Below are positions 38,543-48,468 of a DNA stretch of 64,000 nucleotides, one piece after another. Every line of letters begins with the position of its first letter. Position 1 is the first letter of the stretch. The position numbers and the translations under genes were made by a program. The stretch is from Colwellia psychrerythraea 34H (GTDB lineage: Bacteria; Pseudomonadota; Gammaproteobacteria; Enterobacterales; Alteromonadaceae), in NCBI RefSeq assembly GCF_000012325.1, contig NC_003910.7:2418001-2482000 (forward strand). The letters are read 5' to 3'. The notes under the pieces are model-generated. The model saw nothing but the letters and a program-made list of their open reading frames with translations, was not told the origin of the DNA and ran no database searches.

Positions 38543-40018
38543 TTATTCACCAGTAATAATTACATTATCAATATATGCATTTTCACTATTTTTATTAGCC
38601 TTTAGCACCAATTTAATAACCAAATTATCAAGTCCTAACGCATCACTAGGTAAAGTAAATGAATAATCTTCCCATTCACTCACCGTTGTTTCACCCAAGG
38701 TAATAAACAAGCTACCACCATCAATAGAATATTCAGCTTTCAATGATTCACCTGAATCTAGACCATTAGTTTTAACACTAAATGATAACGTTGCTGCAGA
38801 ATAGGCTGCAGTAGAAATAGTGGTTTTCATTCGGCTGGTATTAGTAAGTTTTGCACCATAAGAGCCTTCAAAAGCAGATGATAAGGTAGCATCACCCGAA
38901 ACACCTGATACAGCCCAATCACTCAGCGTTCCACTTTCAAAATCATCACTAAATATAATCTGTTCAACAATATCAGCAGGAACTAATGCAATTATTGCAT
39001 CAGCAACGGGTTCCAATGTAGTCCATTCATTGATTGATACATCATAGAATTTTTTAGTAGCATTTACTGCATGAGGAATATTCCTATCATTTAGTACACC
39101 AACAAAATCTTTAACAAAAGCAATTTGACGGGCATTATCATAATCATCACCTTTGTTATAATTACCTGCCATCCAAGCACCTTCCCAAATAGGGATACCT
39201 GTATCTACACTCCAAGCTACAGCCGCATCAGCTCTCTCAGTCATTAACGTAATTTCAGCTGCACCACCATCCCAATAATAATGAGGGTTAGTTGGATCTG
39301 TACTTGGACCTGAAGCATAACCTTCGTGGAATTCGCCAATTAAATAGTCATTGCCAGCGGTTGGAATATCAAGTTGGTCCATACGGGTTGGATCTGAACG
39401 TTTATGAGCACTAAAGATCACGATACGTTCATCATTTTTACCGCCAGTACCACGTATCGCGGTAACTGCTTGTTCATAGGCTTCATTTAATTGGTTAATA
39501 GGCTCATCTGAAAGCGGACTACTCGCCGCAATTTCAACAATCAAATCAAACATTAATTCATAAGGGTAATCTTTATAATGAACAGCGATATCTTCCCACC
39601 ACTGTACCCAAGCAGCTTGAGTTGACTCGGTGGGGTTATCTTCAAAGGTATGTGATTGGTTGGCGATAATTGGAATCATCCCATTATCTAATGCATCTTG
39701 AATTTGTTCATCTAAAAATGTAAATACAGCTGTTGGTGAATCATTAGCAATACGCAAACGAATATGTTTGAAGCCTTTATCAGCAAACTCAACGGTAGCA
39801 ACGGCAGTATAATCCTCTATCTTATTGGGCACTTCTGACCAAGTTGAATCTACCCCGGCTTTCATTAATTTCACCATATCTTGTGGTGTAATAGGTGTTT
39901 GTGAATTAAGCACTTCCCCGTGGCTTAACGTGCCATAACTGGCTAATAATACGAATGAAATTGCTTTTGTTGTTAAAGATAGTTTTTTAGTGAATCTGCT
40001 TTTTTGTACGTTAGTCAT
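38543..40018 (-). CDS. GH5-like secreted glycoside hydrolase with C-terminal jelly-roll
   Basis: 491 aa from the second ATG (40018), which has AGAGG 7 bases ahead. Signal peptide about 1-35 (LSHGE). A TIM-barrel catalytic domain (about 38-350) resembles cellulase-like GH5, but the usual N-E-P is replaced: the strand-4 candidate acid is E162 in DLIVEIAASSP and the candidate nucleophile E279 in IPIWEGAWM. GEFHEGYASGP is strictly shared with the paralogue at 58172-59830. The last 120 residues form a beta-sandwich like a carbohydrate-binding module (DDFESGTLSDW). Own operator and terminator. Substrate unknown. Confidence 0.75.
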   Translation of the reverse strand: MTNVQKSRFTKKLSLTTKAISFVLLASYGTLSHGEVLNSQTPITPQDMVKLMKAGVDSTWSEVPNKIEDYTAVATVEFADKGFKHIRLRIANDSPTAVFTFLDEQIQDALDNGMIPIIANQSHTFEDNPTESTQAAWVQWWEDIAVHYKDYPYELMFDLIVEIAASSPLSDEPINQLNEAYEQAVTAIRGTGGKNDERIVIFSAHKRSDPTRMDQLDIPTAGNDYLIGEFHEGYASGPSTDPTNPHYYWDGGAAEITLMTERADAAVAWSVDTGIPIWEGAWMAGNYNKGDDYDNARQIAFVKDFVGVLNDRNIPHAVNATKKFYDVSINEWTTLEPVADAIIALVPADIVEQIIFSDDFESGTLSDWAVSGVSGDATLSSAFEGSYGAKLTNTSRMKTTISTAAYSAATLSFSVKTNGLDSGESLKAEYSIDGGSLFITLGETTVSEWEDYSFTLPSDALGLDNLVIKLVLKANKNSENAYIDNVIITGE

Positions 40019-40114
40019 AATCATACCTCTTTTGTTATTATTATAATTTTTATAGAGATATATCTAAAACTTTGTCCTAGTGATAAATATTCTCGCTATA
40101 AAAAGTACCATAAT

Positions 40115-40128
40115 TGATATCGTTGTCA
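40115..40128. promoter_or_regulatory. LacI-type operator, site 3 (GH5-like gene)
   Basis: On the minus strand, reading toward the gene, it is TTGACAACGATATCAA, identical over 16 nt to site 2. About 97 bp before the start codon; TTGACA again lies in the upstream half. Confidence 0.75.
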
Positions 40129-40325
40129 ACTTTATTGTAACGATAAATATAGCAAAACTTACAAGTTGTTCAGTTTTAATTAAATTTATTATTTAATTTT
40201 TACCAGATTATAATTTTAATGGTAGCAAATACCACTTTAACGACTTGCCTAAGGTAAACGCTGACGGCATCAATGGTGCCAAAGAACAGTTACTTGAATT
40301 CAATTAACTTATATTGGCTATCTAG

Positions 40326-40433
40326 CGATATTGTAGACAACACTTTTGGGTAATAGGATACTTCTGTGTTACAGCTGAAGAGTTAACGAAAAAGGTGATT
40401 ACGGAATATTTAGCCCATCATTTTGGTAAATAA
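40326..40433 (+). pseudogene. IS200/IS605-family TnpA remnant
   Basis: The frame reads RYCRQHFWVIGYFCVTAEEL, then TKKVITEYLAHHFGK and a stop. This is the C-terminal part of the small IS200/IS605 Y1 transposase (HFWxxGYF...VTxxxIxxYL). No catalytic HUH or tyrosine region remains. Lies in the gap between the GH5-like gene and the solute-binding gene. Confidence 0.6.
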
Positions 40434-40538
40434 AGTGACAGCTTAGAAGTGTAATAATTGTTTTAGCGGAAATGATAGGCTTTCAAACTGAAGTTTTAAT
40501 TTGTTGTTTTTAGACGGTTTTTCTTTGTTTTATTTGGT

Positions 40539-41405
40539 TTAATTAATTCTATTTGATGATAAATCTATCCATAACTCTTTACGCATTAATGGCGTACTTG
40601 CTGGCATGAGTGGGTTATCTAAAGCAAAAACTTTTCGATTTTGTTTTTTTACTTTGTTAATAAGATGTCCATAATAAGTCGTAAATATCTTGTCAAAGCT
40701 ACCATCTGTTAATGCTTTTTCTAAGCCAGATTTAATATCTGATGCTAAGTCATTATTGCCCTTTTGAACATAGAAATAATAAGCTGTAGGGTAATGAATC
40801 ATGCTACTTTTTTCTATCATGATATTAAGTGTAGGGTAGTTTTTTATTTCGTTAAACACTTGCAAAATGGAACGTGGAAAATAATCAAATCGGTTTTTAT
40901 CTAGCATTAACCATAGTCCGTTAAAACTGCTACCTGTTTCTACGTATATGTTATTTCTTTGCATTATTTCGGTATCACTCCAAAGGTGAAATAAACCAGG
41001 CGTTAATTTTTTAAAGTCGTCTAGCGTTGTTAAAGACTTAAAAATATCTTTATTTTTTGTATTTACCACCGGAATGCGCCAACCGTTAAGTCCTTTGAGT
41101 AAAGGAAATTCTATCGCTAAATGATTTTCTAAACGGTATGTTGTTGCACCAGCAAAAATAACATCAAACAATTCATCTTGCTCCATATATGCAAAAGCAC
41201 GATCTTTAGGGATTTTTTCAGTAAAAGGCACTAGTTGATAATTTTTTTTTGAATTATAACTAAGTACATGTTGTAAGAGTTCAACGCTGTATTTGTTTTT
41301 ACTACCAAAGTAATGAATGTCTTTAATTGGTTCCTTAGCGGTAGCAGAAATTGAAAATATGAGTAATACGTAGATAAAACACCGTATTTTTGAAGTCCTT
41401 TTCAT
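40539..41405 (-). CDS. periplasmic solute-binding-like protein, no transporter partner
   Basis: 288 aa with a signal peptide (about 1-23, ending SATAK). The fold is that of type 2 periplasmic binding proteins of the SBP_bac_3 kind: DVIFAGATTYRLENHLAIEF near the first lobe hinge and GLEKALTDGSFDKIFTTYYG at the end. No permease or ATPase is nearby, so it is probably not an ABC transporter part; related lone proteins serve as sensors or have unknown roles. GAGAG lies before the ATG. Behind the sulfatase at 41489-42967 on the same strand. Confidence 0.7.
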   Translation of the reverse strand: MKRTSKIRCFIYVLLIFSISATAKEPIKDIHYFGSKNKYSVELLQHVLSYNSKKNYQLVPFTEKIPKDRAFAYMEQDELFDVIFAGATTYRLENHLAIEFPLLKGLNGWRIPVVNTKNKDIFKSLTTLDDFKKLTPGLFHLWSDTEIMQRNNIYVETGSSFNGLWLMLDKNRFDYFPRSILQVFNEIKNYPTLNIMIEKSSMIHYPTAYYFYVQKGNNDLASDIKSGLEKALTDGSFDKIFTTYYGHLINKVKKQNRKVFALDNPLMPASTPLMRKELWIDLSSNRIN

Positions 41406-41424
41406 ATTACTCTCTTTATATATT

Positions 41425-41458
41425 GTGCCAATAAAAGTTAAATTGCTTTTACTGGCAC
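41425..41458. other. intercistronic hairpin
   Basis: GTGCCAATAAAAG pairs with CTTTTACTGGCAC apart from one mismatch. It has no T-run, so mRNA processing or stability is likelier than termination. Confidence 0.4.
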
Positions 41459-41488
41459 GTTAGTTATAAGGTTATTTCTAATAACAGC

Positions 41489-42967
41489 TTAATGCGATTT
41501 AGATTTTTTCTTACTTTTTTTATTTTTCTTTTTTACAGTATGGGCGTCAATATCGTCTTTCCAATTAGTGAGTTTAGCAAGCATTTCAGCTGTTTTTTCT
41601 GGCATTAATTTGGCTAAGTTGTTCGCCTCACTTTTATCATCTTTTAAGTTATATAATTCAACTTTTCCTGTAGACCAAAAATCTAACAGCTTCCATTCGC
41701 CTTCAATTATTGCAGAGCTATTGGTATCACCTGTTTTACTGGGGCGAGCTGCAGGAGAGTGCCAAAACATAGCTTTTCTAGGTGTTTCATCACTGTTTAA
41801 AGCGGCTAAGTAGCTTACACCATCTTGATGATCTTTTGGTGAAAGTGATAAGCCAGCCATTTGTAATATAGTCGGGTAATGATCTGTTCCGGTAACTTGT
41901 ACTTGGCTAATTGAACCAGCTTTTACTTTTTCAGGCCATTTAACAATAAGTGGTACACGAGTGCCTCCATCATAAATCCAGCCTTTACCGTGGCGGTAGG
42001 GATTGTTGCTAGTAGCAAGCACACGGTTAGATTTTAAACCTCGGCTTGATAATCCACCGTGATCTGAAGTTAAAATAATAATAGTATTATCTTCAAGTCC
42101 TAATCTTTTTAACTGCTGTTCAATACGCCCGACACTAATATCAACACTTTCAACCATCGCAGCGTAATCTGGATTGTTTTGAATGGTTTTATGATAGCCA
42201 GTGCTATCTTTAATTAAATCGGCATCACTCTTAGGACCCGCATTGGCAATACCTAGCTTTTTCATTTTAGTTTTATATTTTTTAACTAAAGCAGGCTTAC
42301 CTTCAATAGGTGTATGAACAGCATAATGCGCTAAAACTAATAAAAATGGCTGATCTTTTTTCTGTTCAATAAACGTTAACGCTTCATCGGTTAGGCGATC
42401 CGTTAAGTATTCTTCTTCGGAGCCTTCTACTTTAGCAAAACCTTTATTTTTTCCTGATTTACTCATTTTAGTGTAAGGAAAATAATAACTCGGTGGCGCG
42501 CCCCAATGACCAGCCATAATACTGCTATCAAAACCTTGCTTGGTTGGATCTCCGCCTTCTTTACCTAAATGCCACTTACCGATATAACCCGTTTGATAAC
42601 CAGCCTCTTTTAGATGTTCACCAAAAGTAACTGCAGATAAAGGTAAGTGATGTTTACCGACACGTTCACCTTGCGGTACACCATAGCGCGTAGGGTAACT
42701 ACCACTAAATATTGCAACGCGAGAAGGCACACAGCGAGGGTGTGCGGCATAAGCGTTATCAAACTTCATGCCATCTGCGGCCAGCTGGTCTATGTTAGGT
42801 GTTTCGTAGAAGTTGCTACCGTAGGTGCTTAAATCTTGACGACCAAAATCATCAACCAATAACATCACTACATTAGGTTTACTCGTGCTTTTATCAGGAG
42901 TAGCAACAGCTTGGCTACAGGTAAATAAACTCAGTCCTGAGAATAATAAAAATAATGAATTTTTCAT
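41489..42967 (-). CDS. formylglycine sulfatase, arylsulfatase A-like
   Basis: 492 aa from the ATG at 42967; an upstream TTG (42979) overlaps the ribosome site TTGGAA. Signal peptide about 1-22. D39-D40 (LVDDFG) bind the metal, C79 in HPRCVPSRVAIFSG is the formylglycine site, and GKWHLGK and SDHGG complete the active site. General arylsulfatase A group. The end is a basic tail, KKKNKKSKKKSKSH. No operator was seen directly upstream; it may be read through from the GH3 gene, though a terminator intervenes. Confidence 0.9.
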   Translation of the reverse strand: MKNSLFLLFSGLSLFTCSQAVATPDKSTSKPNVVMLLVDDFGRQDLSTYGSNFYETPNIDQLAADGMKFDNAYAAHPRCVPSRVAIFSGSYPTRYGVPQGERVGKHHLPLSAVTFGEHLKEAGYQTGYIGKWHLGKEGGDPTKQGFDSSIMAGHWGAPPSYYFPYTKMSKSGKNKGFAKVEGSEEEYLTDRLTDEALTFIEQKKDQPFLLVLAHYAVHTPIEGKPALVKKYKTKMKKLGIANAGPKSDADLIKDSTGYHKTIQNNPDYAAMVESVDISVGRIEQQLKRLGLEDNTIIILTSDHGGLSSRGLKSNRVLATSNNPYRHGKGWIYDGGTRVPLIVKWPEKVKAGSISQVQVTGTDHYPTILQMAGLSLSPKDHQDGVSYLAALNSDETPRKAMFWHSPAARPSKTGDTNSSAIIEGEWKLLDFWSTGKVELYNLKDDKSEANNLAKLMPEKTAEMLAKLTNWKDDIDAHTVKKKNKKSKKKSKSH

Positions 42968-43085
42968 AACATATTCCAATTTATATTGATAAATAATAGT
43001 TAAATTAATAGCTAGTAGGAAGTTAACTGATGTTTATATGCAACAGCCACTTTTTGTTGGGCGCTACTATCCTTTAATAGCTAAG

Positions 43086-43126
43086 TAAAATTTGGCTCAA
43101 TCAAATATTGCTAGAAAGAGCCAAAC
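43086..43126 (-). terminator. terminator behind the GH3 gene
   Basis: TTTGGCTC (43091-43098) pairs with GAGCCAAA (43118-43125); on the minus strand T residues follow (43087-43090). Confidence 0.65.
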
Positions 43127-43155
43127 AGGTTGGGACTGGTAACTAAAATCAAAGG

Positions 43156-45435
43156 TTAAAATTGATAGTGAAAGTTTATTTTTTCACTGCCAATAGCAAG
43201 GGTAAACTCGCCCGCTTCAACAATACGCTTTAGCTCAGGGTTAACAAAAGTTAAGTCATCTTTACTGATAGTAAAGTTAACTTTTTTGCTCTGTCCTGCT
43301 TTTAAGTTGATTTTTTTAAAGGCTTTTAAACGTTTAACTGCTGGGCTAACAGAGGCGAATAAATCGCTAACATAAAGTTCTACTGATTCTTTGCCTTCAA
43401 ATTTTCCTGTGTTGGTAACCTTTACCGAAATATTAAGTTTATTGTCACCTTTCAGCGTTTTACTGCTCAATTTAATATTTGAATAAGCAAAGTTGGTATA
43501 ACTTAAACCATGCCCAAATGGCCATTGTGGTTTGTAACCGTTATAACTCATGTCACCAGGGGTTAATTGTTGAATATCACTTAAATAAACACGGTCGTAA
43601 TTAGCAAAATCACCAGTAAACTGTGGGTAACTGTAAGGTAATTTACCATTAGGATTATAATCACCAAAAATAACGTCGCTAATAGCTTGTGCGCCTTGAC
43701 TACCCGGTATATAAGCTTGCACTATTGCTTTTGTGGCGCCAACAATGTCTTTGATAATACGTGGACGCCCTTCGGCTAAAACAACTATGACGGGTTTACC
43801 TGTTGATAAAGCTGCTTGTGCTAAAGCCATCTGATTTTTTGCTAGGTTTAAGTCATCAAGTGCACCTGGAGATTCAGCATAGGCGTTTTCACCTAAGGCA
43901 AGTACAATGTAATCTGCTTTTTTCGCTTTTTTAATTAAACCATTAACGTCATAATTTTTCTCGTTATTAAAACCAGCGTAGGTGTGAGTGATTAAGTTCT
44001 TTTTACCAACAGCTCTTTGAAAAGCATCTAAAATAGTTTTTTCATTTTCGGGATAGTTAGCCTCAACATCACCTTGCCATGAGTATGACCAGCTACCATT
44101 TAATGGCGCATGAGAATTTCCTGTAGGGCCGGCTAATAATATTTTAGCGTTTTTAGGTAAAGGTAAAATATCATTGTCATTCTTTAATAACGTAATAGAT
44201 TCACGTGCCGCTTTTAGTGCTAAGTTTTTATACTCAGCTTTACCAAAGTTTTGGGCTGCCTCAGATTCGTGGTAGGCGTTATCAAATAAACCTAATTGAT
44301 ATTTAAGCTTTAAAATAATACTTACAGACTTATCAATACGTTCTTCTGATATATCACCAGATTTTACTAAATCGACTAATAGCTCATAGAATGAAAAATC
44401 TTTTGGCACCATACTCATATCAATACCCGCATCAACAGCTTGTTTAACTGCTTCGCGTGGTGATTCAGCGACCATGTGGCGAGTATGCAAACGAATAACA
44501 TCTTCCCAGTCTGTAACCACTAAGCCTTTAAAGCCAAGCTCGCCTCTCAGAAGATCTGTTAATAGACGCTTGCTGCCGTGAACAGGAATACCATTTACTG
44601 AGGCTGAATTGATCATTATTGATGATGAGCCTGCATTAACAGCGGCTTTAAATTGAGGTAAATATTTTTCCCACAAAACAATATCAGGAATATAAGCAGG
44701 TGTTCTATCTTTGCCATTAGCGGGATCAGAATAACCAATAAAGTGTTTCATGGTAGAAGCGACTGCGGTGGTATTTTCAAGCCCATCTTCTTCATATGCC
44801 TGAATTACACCAACACCCATTTGAGTCGTTAGGTAAGTATCTTCACCATAGGTTTCAGAAAAACGAGACCAAATTGGATTAACACCTAAATCAAGTACTG
44901 GATCAAAATTCCAACGAACGCCTGTGGCACGTAGTTCTTTACCTGTCGCTTTAGCGGTAGCTTTAGCCAGTTTAAGATTACGAGTAGCGGCTAGCCCAAT
45001 GTTATGAGGATAAAGGGTTGAGCCTTTAGTGTAAGTAACACCGTGAATTGCATCAACGCCATAAATTACTGGTATTTCATTAGGAGTCTGCAGTGCCTCA
45101 TCTTGAATTTCTTTAATCAATCGATTCCATTGCTTTACCGTTAATGCTGTGGCTGTTGAGTTCAAAATTGATCCTACTTTGTAGGTATGAATAGCTTTTT
45201 TAAGTTTCTCTTTATCAATAACTAAACCATCACCTGTTTCACGGCTACCTTTATCTAAAATTACCGCTAAAGTAATTTGGGTCATTTGGCCTACTTTTTC
45301 TTCAATAGTCATTTTTGAAAGCAGATGGGAGACTTCCTTGTCGATATCCTGATCGGAACGTTTTATAGGGGTTGCTAGCAGACTTTGGCTAATTAGTGTA
45401 AGTGAAGCTAGCAATAAAAATGGCTTTTTAAGCAT
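43156..45435 (-). CDS. GH3 family beta-glycosidase (beta-glucosidase/xylosidase type)
   Basis: 759 aa with signal peptide about 1-21. BglX-like layout: GH3 TIM barrel (about 40-370), alpha/beta sandwich (about 400-610) and fibronectin-like C-terminal domain (about 660-755). The nucleophile is D309 in GLVVTDWEDV, with KHFIGY before it. The sandwich carries the likely acid/base loop near GENAYAESPG. GGAG lies before the ATG. In the locus it should release terminal sugars from oligosaccharides in the periplasm. Glucose versus xylose preference cannot be read from sequence. Confidence 0.92.
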   Translation of the reverse strand: MLKKPFLLLASLTLISQSLLATPIKRSDQDIDKEVSHLLSKMTIEEKVGQMTQITLAVILDKGSRETGDGLVIDKEKLKKAIHTYKVGSILNSTATALTVKQWNRLIKEIQDEALQTPNEIPVIYGVDAIHGVTYTKGSTLYPHNIGLAATRNLKLAKATAKATGKELRATGVRWNFDPVLDLGVNPIWSRFSETYGEDTYLTTQMGVGVIQAYEEDGLENTTAVASTMKHFIGYSDPANGKDRTPAYIPDIVLWEKYLPQFKAAVNAGSSSIMINSASVNGIPVHGSKRLLTDLLRGELGFKGLVVTDWEDVIRLHTRHMVAESPREAVKQAVDAGIDMSMVPKDFSFYELLVDLVKSGDISEERIDKSVSIILKLKYQLGLFDNAYHESEAAQNFGKAEYKNLALKAARESITLLKNDNDILPLPKNAKILLAGPTGNSHAPLNGSWSYSWQGDVEANYPENEKTILDAFQRAVGKKNLITHTYAGFNNEKNYDVNGLIKKAKKADYIVLALGENAYAESPGALDDLNLAKNQMALAQAALSTGKPVIVVLAEGRPRIIKDIVGATKAIVQAYIPGSQGAQAISDVIFGDYNPNGKLPYSYPQFTGDFANYDRVYLSDIQQLTPGDMSYNGYKPQWPFGHGLSYTNFAYSNIKLSSKTLKGDNKLNISVKVTNTGKFEGKESVELYVSDLFASVSPAVKRLKAFKKINLKAGQSKKVNFTISKDDLTFVNPELKRIVEAGEFTLAIGSEKINFHYQF

Positions 45436-45493
45436 TTCTATACTCCGGTATAGGTTGATTCAAATAATATGATTGTTATAAGCATACACCGGC

Positions 45494-45507
45494 TGATAAC
45501 GATGTCA
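45494..45507. promoter_or_regulatory. LacI-type operator, site 4 (GH3 gene)
   Basis: TGATAACGATGTCA; read toward the GH3 gene it is TTGACATCGTTATCAG. About 60 bp before the start codon. Confidence 0.7.
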
Positions 45508-45570
45508 ATTATGGATTTGTCGCTAATTGTCGCAAAATACATCAAGTATGTTTTTCACTTTGATTAGCGG

Positions 45571-46713
45571 TTAATGATTAAAGAGAGTGATTAACTTATC
45601 AGCAAACAACTTAGCGCCTTCAACACCTAAGTGCACTGGATCAGCGAGCTTGTCAGTGCGAAGATTATTAACTGAACTAATAGTATCACCATGAACTATA
45701 TGTAGTTTATTCCTACCTGATTGTTGCTTTTCTTTAACTAAATCAATGATGACGTTACGGTAGGCTTGAATAGATAATTTGCTATGTTTGGCTTTACTAC
45801 GACGAGTAAACAGTGGAGTAATGCAATATAAGTCGGCTTTTGGATGTAAATTTAACGCTGTATCGATGACCTTACTGTATTTTTCTTTAAAAGTGGCTAA
45901 ATCGGCATTAGGCGCATTCCAGTCATTGTAGCCAATTAGCAGACTTATTAATTTTACGTTATTAAAATCAGTTAACATTTGTGCCGTGGGTATGGAAATT
46001 TGCGCACCACCAACGGCTAAGTTAAACAATTCTAAATCAAGAGCTTGAGCAACTTGGTAAGGGTAGGTTAGGTAACTTGCTGAGCCTTGACCAACACCAT
46101 GACTGATGGAGTCACCCATTACTATGTATTTAGCTTTACGTGGAGTGACAAGCGTTGTTAACTCACTGTCATAATCAAGGTCTAGTCCAATTAAAGCAAG
46201 GTTCGCTAAGCTGGGTAGTAATACTTTATATTCCGATAATTGATTAATGTTTTTTGATTGAAAAGTAACGTTAAAATTTTCTTTTTTAGGCGAAAACTTT
46301 ACCGTTTTAATTAATTGCTCACCCAGACTAGTTACTTGATAAACAGCAATGTCTGAGCCGCGATTAATTTTTGGCAGCGCTTTAAAAGTTAACACAACAT
46401 TATTACTAGCGGTTGCAAAGTTAATAGCAATGCTAGCATTCGTTTGTGCTTTGTCACTGTTAAAGTTAGTGTCTTTTTTAGGTAGGGCAAGTACCGATTT
46501 TGCATGTCGCGTAAAGCTTACCTGCGGCTTGTTATCAATGTTAGTTTTATAGATATACGATGTACCTAAGTATCGGATTTTATCACTATGTACATCAATA
46601 CTTTTTAATTGACTCTCAGTAGCATAACTTCCTAGCGGGAAAGTACTTAATAACACTAATAATACTTTTAACTGTTTGAGTTTTTTCATGGCTTTTATCA
46701 TAGTATTTCTCAT
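45571..46713 (-). CDS. SGNH/GDSL esterase with N-terminal beta domain (CE2-like)
   Basis: 380 aa. Its ATG directly follows the stop of the upstream sulfatase; a second ATG at 46701 is also possible. Signal peptide ends about residue 32 (GSYATES). A beta-sandwich of about 150 residues precedes an SGNH hydrolase: block I VMGDSISHG (serine), AVGG, block III GYNDWN, and the DPVHLG catalytic D-H pair. The two-domain form resembles CE2 acetyl-xylan or acetyl-glucomannan esterases. It would remove acetyl groups from the polymer. In one operon with the two sulfatases upstream. Confidence 0.85.
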   Translation of the reverse strand: MRNTMIKAMKKLKQLKVLLVLLSTFPLGSYATESQLKSIDVHSDKIRYLGTSYIYKTNIDNKPQVSFTRHAKSVLALPKKDTNFNSDKAQTNASIAINFATASNNVVLTFKALPKINRGSDIAVYQVTSLGEQLIKTVKFSPKKENFNVTFQSKNINQLSEYKVLLPSLANLALIGLDLDYDSELTTLVTPRKAKYIVMGDSISHGVGQGSASYLTYPYQVAQALDLELFNLAVGGAQISIPTAQMLTDFNNVKLISLLIGYNDWNAPNADLATFKEKYSKVIDTALNLHPKADLYCITPLFTRRSKAKHSKLSIQAYRNVIIDLVKEKQQSGRNKLHIVHGDTISSVNNLRTDKLADPVHLGVEGAKLFADKLITLFNH

Positions 46714-48390
46714 CTAAAAGATTCTGATAGTTTTTTCACTGGTTTTATAACCATAACGAACGGCCTTAGCGATAATTTTCATGCCTTTTTCAACCGCGAA
46801 AGGTTGATTATAAACGCGAATTTTACTCGTTATCCATTTACCTTTTTTGTTTAAGTTACTAGTTTGGTAGCCAATAGATGAGCCTTGAGTATTGCCTTTA
46901 ATGGCGATGAGGCCACTCTCATCTAAATAAATACTAGGCTTAGCTGTAATCGGTTGTTGACCGTTCGGCCAAAACTCATTAGCAAGCTCTATTTCTGGGC
47001 GATCACTTAAATCATCTACATGAGACTGCCATTCTTTTAATGCATTACGCATAATGTTGAGCTGTTGTTGATATTCTACTTTTTCGGCTAAATTATTTAC
47101 CTCTTCAGGATCGTTAATAATGTCGTACAGCTCTTCACCTGGTCGATTGTTAAACCAGAAAGCTTGTTGCTTATTCATTCTACCCGCTTCAAATTCACGC
47201 CATAAATCTTGCATTAATATCATTTGATCGCGGTAAGCTAAATGGGTAGCGCCTGGTTTATTGGGCAAATAGTTTTTAATGTATTTAAACTTATTATTAC
47301 GCACAGCTCTTTCTCTAAAAGGAAACTCATCCAGCCTGTCTTTAGACGCATAAATGTATTCGCGTTTAGCTATCTTGTTTGTGGCATTATTATTTGGGAT
47401 ACGCGCCTTACCTTGGATGTAGGCTGGTGTATTAATATTTGCCATAGCTAAAATTGATGGGGCAATATCAACAAAACTTAATAGCTGGCTATCAATGCTG
47501 CCATTTACTGTTTTACTTGGACGATACTTGTCTGGCCAATGAATGATCATGGGCACCTTTAAACCGCTGTCATACACTTCACGTTTACCTCGAGGAAGAG
47601 AGTCGCCATGATCTGTTGTCCAAATAACGATGGTGTTATCGCTTAAGCCATCTTTTTTTAATTCTGCTAATAACTTACCTACCTGGGTATCCATGGCATG
47701 AATATTATTATAATGCAGTGCTATACCCTCACGAATAAGTTGTGTATCAGGGTAATAAGCCGGAATAACTACCCGTTCAGGTGTAATCCAATTTTTAACT
47801 AAACCACTTTTTTTATTCTTCGTTGATTTTTTGGGAAACAACTGACTTTCATGAGTAATATCTAAATGATACATACCAAAGAAGGGTTGGTCTTTTTCTC
47901 GCCCTCGCCATGTTGGTTTTTTACCTTCGTAATTCCAGATGGTAAATGGACCTGTGTGCGGTGAAGTATTACTAAATTGATAATCTAGTTTTGATGAAAC
48001 ATAGGTGTAATAACCACTTTTTCGTAATAACTCAGGAAAAGCTTTAACGTCAGGTGCGGGTACAGCTCTGTAATTTGATGCTTTAAACGAACGAGTTCTC
48101 ATATGCTGGCCACCAACCGTTATTTGATGAACCCCGGTAATCAGCGATGTTCTGCTAGGGGCACAAACACCTGCGGTGGTAAAGGTATTAGGGTAACGAA
48201 CGCTACTCTTTGCTAATTCGTCTAATACCGGCGTTTTAGCTACAGTATCACCAAATGCGCCTACTTTTGCGCTCATGTCTTCTGCGACAATTAATAGTAT
48301 GTTGGGACGTTGTTCTTTTGCAAAACTTGTTACAGAGCTTAAAGCGAGTGCTAAACATAAAGCAACCTTTATAGAGTTAAACTGTTTCAT
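46714..48390 (-). CDS. formylglycine sulfatase, heparan-N-sulfatase-like
   Basis: 558 aa from the second ATG (48390), 7 bases behind AGGA. Signal peptide about 1-24. The metal pair is E-D (VAEDMS) instead of D-D; C76 in GVCAPSRTSLITG is the formylglycine site. GVHQITVGGQHMRTR and WTTDHGDSLPRGKREVYDSG resemble the sulfamidase/S1_8-type group. The last 90 residues (about 470-558) are an added beta-rich domain. Between another sulfatase and the esterase. Confidence 0.88.
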   Translation of the reverse strand: MKQFNSIKVALCLALALSSVTSFAKEQRPNILLIVAEDMSAKVGAFGDTVAKTPVLDELAKSSVRYPNTFTTAGVCAPSRTSLITGVHQITVGGQHMRTRSFKASNYRAVPAPDVKAFPELLRKSGYYTYVSSKLDYQFSNTSPHTGPFTIWNYEGKKPTWRGREKDQPFFGMYHLDITHESQLFPKKSTKNKKSGLVKNWITPERVVIPAYYPDTQLIREGIALHYNNIHAMDTQVGKLLAELKKDGLSDNTIVIWTTDHGDSLPRGKREVYDSGLKVPMIIHWPDKYRPSKTVNGSIDSQLLSFVDIAPSILAMANINTPAYIQGKARIPNNNATNKIAKREYIYASKDRLDEFPFRERAVRNNKFKYIKNYLPNKPGATHLAYRDQMILMQDLWREFEAGRMNKQQAFWFNNRPGEELYDIINDPEEVNNLAEKVEYQQQLNIMRNALKEWQSHVDDLSDRPEIELANEFWPNGQQPITAKPSIYLDESGLIAIKGNTQGSSIGYQTSNLNKKGKWITSKIRVYNQPFAVEKGMKIIAKAVRYGYKTSEKTIRIF

Positions 48391-48417
48391 CATATTTCCT
48401 AATATTTGTCACAATCA

Positions 48418-48446
48418 AAAAGACCAACAATAATTGTTGGTCTTTA
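48418..48446 (-). terminator. intercistronic hairpin between two sulfatase genes
   Basis: AAAGACCAACAAT (48419-48431) pairs with ATTGTTGGTCTTT (48433-48445). On the minus strand TTTTGATTG follows, so it may attenuate rather than fully stop. Confidence 0.6.
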
Positions 48447-48468
48447 TAATTTAATACCAACTTAATTA

